This document shows, one piece after another, positions 46,201 through 55,200 of a DNA stretch of 64,000 bases. The DNA is taken from positions 61,170,405-61,234,404 of the forward strand of contig NC_067312.1 of the NCBI RefSeq assembly GCF_020740795.1. The letters are read 5' to 3'. This stretch comes from Apus apus. Taxonomy: Eukaryota; Chordata; Aves; Apodiformes; Apodidae. The translations under genes and the position numbers were made by a program. The notes beneath the pieces were generated by a model. The model was not told the origin of the DNA, searched no databases, and worked only from the letters and a program-made list of their open reading frames with translations. Positions within the stretch are counted from its first letter, which is position 1, and the number at the start of each line of letters is the position of its first letter.

Positions 46201-49200
46201 TAATTTTCAAGATAAGAAAAGCAGTACTAATTTTCAGATGTTTGCTTCTGAGACAGTTGGAAGTTTAATGCTCATTATCTCCTCCTTCATACTGTGATTC
46301 AGGGAATAAACAGAGTATTTACAGACATACTCCTCTTTGCTGAAATGGTGACGTATAGCACCTGCTGTGTGTCAGGCACTTGCATTAGATAGGTATCATG
46401 GTTCACTGCTGGGTGCAGAACTGATGGAATCTGTAGAGATCACTGTCATTAACTGTTGTGTAGATGCCTGTAAAATGCAGCAGTTTTCTCAATTTGAACA
46501 TGTATATTTATTGTGTTTAAAAATTAATTGAGAAGTACTAGGTTAAGTCTCATTTGCTGACATGTTTGTTGTGGTTCTAACTAGTGTGTCTCATGGCTAA
46601 TTATAAGTGATTTTTTAAAATCCTTTGTCTAGAATCCATAAGTGTCTTGAATGATGCTCTAAGTCAGATAGAGTCTGAAGGAAATATTTCTATGAACTCA
46701 ACAAGCTCCAGATCCGTGGTTCCTTCATCTGTTGACACAGTAAGTATCTCTGCCTACCAGGTACACCCAAAGTTAGGTGAAAATCTTGAGCCAGGAAGAC
46801 TTGTGTTGCTGATCAGCTCTGGCTTTCTGTCTGTGAAAAGAATGGTTTCAAACTGTGTTTTAGACTGTGAAGTGAGGAAACAGAGTTAAGAAACATGTCC
46901 AGACTCAACTCTTCGTTTTTCTTGTTGCCTTAAGGCTAAATAGACTAAATAATGATGAAAGCAATGAGTTTGGTAAACCTCTTTAGTTAGGTTATTGTTC
47001 AGAAAAGGGGCAAGGAGCAGGTCTTGTTGGGCAACATGGTTTTGCTCTGGCTCCTTCTCTATAGATGAATTCTTTTTTCTTGTTTCAATCTTATTGCAGT
47101 TTTAATTAGTTCATTCTTGGTTTGTTTTAGAAAAATTCTTATGCATTGCTGGGAGCAGAGCTCTGTGTAGTTATACGACTTATTCTTGAAGTAATTTGTT
47201 TGCAGCATTATATAATGCATTATGTTAGAGTTGTTTGTACTGCACCAAATACATTAAAATTTTATGGTATATTTATTAGTCATACTTTATGTTTACATGT
47301 GACCATAAATAAAATGCTCAAATGTGAATTTTGTTTGATACAAGAATTAGAGAATTAACATGAAGTTTTATTTTATATTTCTTTTAATTTTCAGGCAAGC
47401 ATTGTTGGCCGGAAATTGGCTACCAACGTGTATCAATATACTCATTTAGAGCCTATTCTATATGCCCTTGGTGTGGGAATGTCAACTAAAGATCCAGATC
47501 ACCTAAAATTTCTCTTTGAAGGAAGTGAAGAGTTCTGCTGTTTACCCAGTTTTGGAGTAATTCCTGCTCAGGCTTCTATGTTTGATGGTGTTCCTTCTCT
47601 TCCAGGACTAAATATAGATCTTGCAAAGGTATGGAAGAGTTAAATATCTAACTTCGTTTGTGCTTTATGTAACTATAGAGTGATTTTAATGAGTATGTTT
47701 GTAATGTGTATTTGTGATTTATAGAACTATAACGTGGCATTAATTAGTATGTTTGTAATATTAATAAGTTTCCTTTATTCTTGGAAAGGAAAATTCAGTG
47801 TTTTGTATTCTTATGTGTTAAGAAATTATTAGTTTACCTTATTTGTATAACCTGTGCCTTCCTAAGATGGTATGAATGGTCATTTTTTATTACATTTTGT
47901 GTTCATCATGCTGTTATTAAAACACTACAGTTTAAAACTTAACTTTAAAAGATTTTTTGTTGGGGATGAAATTGGAAATACAAACCAAAAAACTTGTGGG
48001 GTTGGTTGGTTGGTTAGTTTTCTTTCATTTGTTCTGACCACATCATAAAATGACTGTATATTTTCTTGCTATTGTGATGAGGATAGCACTAGAATACACT
48101 GATTGTTGTTACAGCACTGCCTTTCTTTATATAGATGCTGCATGGTGAGCAGTATCTGGAACTGTATAAACCATTGCCAACCTCAGGTGAGTCCTTTTGT
48201 GTTGCTGATTTGCTTTTCACTATGACAGCAGTTCACGTAGTCACAATAATACGGCTATAAATGGAAATAGGGAAGCTCTGTTTCTAGCTGGAATTTAAAA
48301 CCTCTATTCTTGGGATCAGGTGTTGCTTTTCTATAGTATACTTAGTAAACTCATGCCTAATCTTTGCTATAATAAGCAAATATTCTACATGCTGGTGTTA
48401 CTCTACTGTAATTTGATCCTAACTAGCAGAACTTTTCTTTCTGTAAGGTTGCATCATAGAACTTCTGCTGTTTGCCTAAAGTTTCTTCAACATTGTTTGC
48501 ACCTGAGTGCCTGTAAGAGAACAGGATTTAAATTCTGCATGTAAAGGAGGAATGGACATCTTGATGAGGAGGCTAAACAAAAAGTTACTTTGCTTCCTGT
48601 CAAAATTTTTGAGATATTAGTTAATGCAGTAGCAAGCTCTTCTCACAGGTGGCTGTTGGTTTTCACAGATTACAATACTGAGCAGTACTTGTTAGACTTC
48701 TTCAGGATATGCATCCATGCTTGTGTCCAGGTTTCTTCATGAGTGATTTTCAAAAATTAGCTTTCCAGAGTGTAGAAGGAAAAAAAATAATCTTGCAAGC
48801 CACAGATATAAGCCATAATTTCTTGCTGAAACTAAAAGAAATGTGAAAGTTCTATTAACTTCAAAGAAGTCTGCTAATAAGAAATCGGTTGCTAGAACTT
48901 CCTAAAGGTTTTTATTTTTCCATTCCACAGGCTTACTATGTAAATATACATGGTTACATATCTCTGTCTCTAGAGCATTAACCTTTTTAGAGACAAACTT
49001 TATAAACCCACAGGCCCAGGCCCTGAGCTGAGCAAGACTTCTATAGAACTGTAGTTGTCTCAGCCCTCTTGAAAATTTTGGGCAATTTGTAAGTGATTTG
49101 AGGTGTCTTTGAGTTTAGCGATGTGTTGGGAGTCTGAACTGTGATTTATGTTTAGCTCTGAATCACAAAAATCACAGAAACATCATGGTTGGAAAGGACC

Positions 49201-52200
49201 TCTGAGATCACTGAGTCCAACCATCAACCAAACCAAACAAAAAAAACCAACCACCCACAAAAATCCTGACAACCTCGGCCACTGGAGCATGCCCTGAAGT
49301 GCTTCATCTACACATTTCTTGAATACCTCCAGGGATGGTGACTCAACCACCTCCCTGGGAAGCCTGTTCCAGTGCCTGACCATTCTTTCAGTATAGAATT
49401 TCTTCCTAATATCCAATCTAAACCTCCTCTGACACAACTTCATGCCATTTCTTCTGGTCCTACTTGGGAGTAGAGGCCAACACCCACCTTCCTACAATGT
49501 CTGTCAGGTAATAGTAGAGGGCAATGAGGTTTCCCCTCAGCCTCCTCTTCTCCAAACTAAACAATCCTGTGGGTAAGAATTAAAGGACAGGGTAGTATGG
49601 GTGACACAGTTGTGGGGGTCTACTACAGACCTCCTGATCAAGATGAGGAAGTTGATGAGGCTTTCTACAGGCAGCTGAAAGCAGCCTCACAACTGCAGTC
49701 CTTGGTCCTCATGGGAGATTTTAACTATCCCGATATCTGCTGGAAGACTTATACAGCCAGCCTTTCACAGTCTAGGAGGTTCCTCCAATGCATTGATGAC
49801 AACTTCTTAATGCAAATGGTGGATAAGCCGACTAGAAGAGGAGCACTGCTGGATCTTGTGCTCACCAACAAGGAGGGCCTTATTGAAGCAGTGGTGGTCA
49901 ATGGCAACCTTGGCTGCAGTGACCATGAGATGGTGGAGTTCAGGATCCTGTGTGGGAGGAACAGAATTTCCAGCAGGACCAGAACCCTGGACTTCTACAG
50001 AGCAAACTTCGGCCTCCTCAACCAATTGTTAAGGGAAGTCCCATGGGACAGAGTGCTAGAAGGTAAAGGGGCTCAAGATAGCTGGACAATATTCAAGGAC
50101 CACTTCTTGCAAGCACAGCATCAGTGTGTCCCAATGGGTAGAAAATCTAGTAAGGGAGCTAGGAGACCAGCGTGGTTAAAAAAGGAACTGCTGGGGAAAC
50201 TCAAGTGGAAGAGGAAAATCTATAGATCATGGAAGGAGGGACTGGTCACTTGGGAGGAATATAGGAATGTTGTCAGGGAATGTAGGGAGGCAACTAGGAA
50301 AGCTAAGGCCTCCTTGGAACTTAACCTTGCAAGTTGGGTTAAGGACAGTAGAAAGGGCTTTTTCAAATATATAGCCAACAAAGCTAATACCAGAGGCAAT
50401 ATAGGCCCACTGCTGAATGAGGTGGGTGCCCTGGTGACAGAGGATATAAAGAAGGCAGAGGTGCTGAATGCCTTCTTTGCCTCTGTCTTTACTCCTGCAG
50501 GCTTTTCCCATGAGCCCCAGATTTATATAACCCCAGAAGTAGTCAAGATAGGTGAGGACATAGTAGATGAGGATTGGGTTAGGGATCAGTTGCATAATCT
50601 GGACATCCATAAATCGATGGGTCCGGATGAAATGCATCCAAGGGTGCTGAGGGAGCTGGCGGAGGTCATTGCTAGTCCACTCTCCATCATCTTCGGTAAG
50701 TCATGGGTAACTGGAGAGGTGCCTGAGGACTGGAGGATAGCAAATGTCACTCCAGTCTACAAGAAGGGCAAGAAGGAGGACCCAGGTAACTATAGACCGG
50801 TCAGCCTCACCTCCATCCCTGGAAAGGTAATGGAACAACTTGTCCTTGGCACTATCTCTAGACATATCAAGGAGATGGGGGTCATCAAGAGCAGTCAGCA
50901 TGGTTTTACCAAGGGTAAGTCATGTTTGACTAACCTCATAGCCTTCTATGAGGAAATTACTAGGTGGATAGATGATGGTAGAGCGGTAGATGTGGTCTAT
51001 CTTGATTTCAGTAAAGCATTTGACACCGTCTCCCACAGCATCCTTGTAGATAAGTTGATCAAGTATGGGTTTGATGATCAGGCAGTGAGGTGGATCAAGA
51101 ACTGGTTGAAAGGAAGAAGTCAGAGAGTTGTAGTCAATGGGGCAGAATCTAGTTGGAAGCCTGTGACTAGTGGAGTCCCTCAGGGGTCGGTACTGGGACC
51201 GGTGTTGTTCAATATCTTCATCAACGACCTGGATGAGGGCACAGAATGTACCCTCAGCAAGTTTGCTGATGACACCAAGCTGGGAGGAGTGGCTGACACA
51301 CCAGAAGGCTGTGCTGCCATTCAGAGAGACTTAGACAGGCTGGAGACTTGGGCGGGGAAAAACCTGATGAAGTTTAACAAGAGCAAGTGTAGAGTTTTGC
51401 ATTTGGGGAAGAAAAACGCCATGCACCAGTACAGGTTGGGGGCTGACCTGCTGGAGAGCAGTGTAGGTGAAAGGGACCTGGGGGTCATGGTAGACAGGAG
51501 GATGACCATGAGTCAGCAGTGTGCCCTTGTGGCTAAGAAGGCCAATGGCATCCTGGGGTGTATTAGAAAGGGTGTGGTTAGTAGGTCAAGAGACGTTCTC
51601 CTCCCCCTCTATTCTGCATTGGTGAGGCCACATCTGGAATATTGTGTCCAGTTCTGGGCCCCTCAGTTCAAGAAGGACAGGGAACTGCTTGAAAGAGTCC
51701 AGCGCAGAGCCACAAGGATGATTAAGGGAGTGGAACATCTCCCTTATGAGGAAAGGCTGAGGGAGCTGGGTCTCTTTAGTTTGGAGAAGAGGAGACTGAG
51801 GGGGGACCTCATCAATGTTTACAAATATGTAAAGGGTGAGTGTCAAGACGATGGAGTTAAGCTTTTTTCAGTGATGACCAGTGATAGGACAAGGAGTAAT
51901 GGATGCAAGTTGGAGCATAGGAGGTTTAAGATGAATATCAGGAAAAATTTTTTTACTGTAAGAGTGACAGAGCACTGGAACAGGCTGCCCAGAGAGGTTG
52001 TGGAGTCTCCTTCGCTGGAGACATTCAAAGCCCGCCTGGACGCCTTCCTGTGTGATGTACTCTAGGTGACCCTGCTCTGGCAGGGGGGTTGGACTAGATG
52101 ATCTTTCGAGGTCCCTTCCAACCCCTAGGATTCTATGATTCTATGATTCTATGATTAATCCCAGTTTCCTCAGCTGCTCCTTATAGAACTTGTTCTCTAG

Positions 52201-55200
52201 ACCCTTCACCAGCTTCATTGCCCTCTGCTTGCGTACATAAACTATAGCAAGATTCTACTACAAGTAGAAAACCCACAAAACATAAAAATTGAAAAATCCG
52301 CAGATCTGCAAACCAAGATTTGCGAAGTTTCACAGACACTTTTATGACAATCATGATGATCATGATTACTATGACAATTACTTTGATTGTTATTACCATT
52401 ATTATCATTTTTAGAAAGGAAGTGTAAAGAGTGATCTGTGCACTTCATTCCTGAAGCAAAACCTTATGTATGTTCTTTTCTTACAGGGCAATTAACTTCA
52501 GTTTCAACTATTGCTGATATTCTTGACAAAGGATCAGGAGCAGTCTTGCTTATAGATGGTAAGAAGGTTTTATAATTTTTGGAGGGGAGGCAGTAAAATT
52601 TGACAGGCTCAGTTTTTAACTAGCTGTACCAATAGTTGCCAGCTTTTCTACTGGGAAGACAGCTTATTAAATCTTAGTGAGAACTGAGAAATGAGCTAAC
52701 TAGCCATAGCTGTGTAAATGTATAATGCGGTTGTTCTTGGGCAGGTAACGTATTGAAATAAGAATACCCTCTTGGGAAAAGATTTCAGAGAAGGCTTGTT
52801 TTTTTTCTTATGTACAGGGAGTAGTGCATTGTGCAAAATGAACAATGTTATTTAAAAATAATAAGTACTTAATCCTCTCTAAAGGCAGCTGTATTAGATT
52901 CTGCCACCCTTCAGCAAGCATGTTTGCACATGTAATGCGTGTATTTTATGCGGTAGTTTTGCAGAGGTTAGTCATATGTTTATGTTGTGTAGACTCTTCT
53001 GCAAAGCAGCCATCTTTAAGATTAAGCCCTTCTGTTTCTGCAACATGCAACAGGGTTTTTTTGTGAGCGGTCTTGGTGGGTTTTAAATTTATTCTGGAAC
53101 TGGACATGACCATGAACAATAATAAGAATTTCAGTCTAAGGTGTAACACAGTGTAGTAGTCGTGAACTGGAAATAGGAAGGGGAATCATGATTCATTGTA
53201 GCAAGTGTGACTTCTTCAAAAGAAGGAACACAGGTGACCTTAAGCTAAAGCTTGCTTGCGAGCTCTTTTCATATAAGCTACCAGTACCACTTTCTGTATG
53301 AGTTGGTAATGTGCTTTGCACATTAGGGATGCTTATTAACTCTTAATACATCATATTTTATGGCACTATTCTGTAATATTTAAATAATTTGCTAGTGCAA
53401 TATGAAATGCTGAAGTAAATACTATTTTCAGCATTTCAGAATATTTTTAGCACTTTGAATGTTGTCAGCATTTCGATGGCTCATTCTTCAATATTGATGC
53501 TTTCATATAGGTAAAATTCATGATAAAGTTATTTGAAACAAATCAATAGTCTTCACTAGTGAGGAACTTGGAACAGTGCAACATAGAAGTGTGACCATTG
53601 TCCCTTTGGTTGATAAAATGAGCTTTATATCATTGAAGCTGAATTTTTCTCTTGTAACAACACATGCTATCTATATGAGAAAAGAGATCAAAGACAATAT
53701 ATGACCTTCCACTTTTGTTGTCTTTCAGTGAATACCTATTGTGGAAAGGAACTAGTCTGTTATAATCAGTTCTCCTTGTTTTTTGTTGGAGCTGGAGGAT
53801 TTGGTGGAAAGCGAACATCGGAAAAGGCCAAGGTAAATTCACACATACTCATATTTTTAAAAAGCACATTAAGACTTCTTTCAGCACTGTGAGAAAAATT
53901 ATTTGCTTTATCAACTAGGAAGGATAAACTAGCAGTGGCAACTAATGAGATATTTCTACATTCAAATATTTGAAATTACAGATGTAGAATATCCTAATGG
54001 GAAACAGAATAGAAGGTTCTGTAGAAAAAGTTTAGGATCTCAATTCTGTGGATTGGATTTAGAAAATTATGCCTGACATAAATTCATATTAAGTGCACAA
54101 TGATGTGGAGAGAACACACCTCTAGAGGATTCAGATTAGGTCTTTTAAAGTTGATAGTATAGCAGGCCCAATATGAATATATCTGGCCCAATTTGACCCA
54201 GTTAATTCCTTAAAAGTGGTAAAATCTGCTACGTGTTGTTACTTTGGGCTATGCTGAATTCCTTAAAATCCTATTTCTGTGGGTCAGGTGCTCAGCTGTC
54301 CAATTTGGCAAGAGTCTCATTGACTCTTGGTTTTATGAAACCCAAAGGCAAGCTTTGCAAAAAAAGAGTAACTTTATTTTTTCTATTTTATCTATGTATT
54401 TACTTCCAATGACACTTTCTGTAAGTGCAAGTTCTTGTTAAAAAGCTAGCTTCGGAATGGTTCTATTTTCTCAATCCACTTTTGAATTAAATTTATAGAG
54501 ACCTCTTAGATCAGAACAAGAACAAAGAAGTGGCTTTTCTTTCTAAGTCCTGTTATTTCCTCAGGTAGATTTGGGGAGCTTTACCTCTCTGGTTTACAGT
54601 TTTAAGGGCAGACTTTTAGATTGCTCTTGATTCATCATTGGCAGCAAGGAGAGTGACAAAGCTGAGATTTTAGGGGCATACTGCTGAGCTTTTGGATTGT
54701 GCCAATAACAAAGTCTCGATTTAAACTTGTTTCAGCTCTGCTGTCATGATCACATTTCAATTGCTGCCTCACTGCCTAATCTCCAGTTGGGAATATGTCA
54801 TCTGTGTGTCATCAGTTCAGCATGATAGTGTGTGTTCCACTGCTCCACCTGAGACGTTTTCTTTCTGTTTAAAGGCACAGGGAGACTTATTTATATTGCA
54901 AAATCAATGGATAGCTAGTGATAATTTCATGTGTATGTATACAGAAAGTGTTTGTGTATAGTTTAGTAACTTGTATTTCATGTGTTAAATTTTTGCTAAT
55001 AGGTATGATCTTATGTTAATACTGCAAGATGTTGCTATTGTAAAAAGACTAGCTTAGTAAAAAGCTGAGAAGTACTCAAATGTGTAGTGTTAGGTTAGAA
55101 CTTGAAATTTCTAGAAGACATCTCTAGGTGTAACTCTATAAATCTGTGTATTTGTGTGGAAGAGGTTTGGCAAGCTCATGGAAAAGAGAGAAGTAGCATT

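Larger units (their letters stand above)
38388..46632 (+). other. HSD17B4 intron 11
   Basis: At 8.2 kb this is the longest complete intron here. It holds a sense CR1 split by a 488-bp insert (43060-44797) and an antisense CR1 3' fragment (45264-45666). The stretch 38.4-43.0 kb is AT-rich with poly-T runs near 40757-40770 and 41341-41368 and no recognisable element or exon. Confidence 0.75.
49568..52156 (+). mobile_element. Young CR1 LINE, sense, about 2.6 kb, nested in an older CR1
   Basis: The insertion starts inside the endonuclease region (WVRIKGQGS read from the left edge) and ends with three ATTCTATG units plus ATT at 52130-52156, the diagnostic CR1 terminus. AATCC occurs on both host sides (49563-49567 and 52157-52161), suggesting a short target duplication. 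ORF2 is open from the left edge to its stop at 52065. A 5' truncation of roughly 100-150 codons plus ORF1 and 5' UTR makes it non-autonomous, although the frame is undamaged. Confidence 0.95.
48187..52486 (+). other. HSD17B4 intron 14
   Basis: 4.3 kb, of which 49165-52228 is a CR1-in-CR1 nest. To its right is a patch of degenerate ATC/ATT repeats at 52335-52410, which produces an Ile/Val-only minus-strand frame that is not a gene. Confidence 0.8.

Noticed and set aside
52181..52448. Ile/Val/Met-rich minus-strand frame
   Set aside because: Product of a degenerate ATC/ATT trinucleotide patch.
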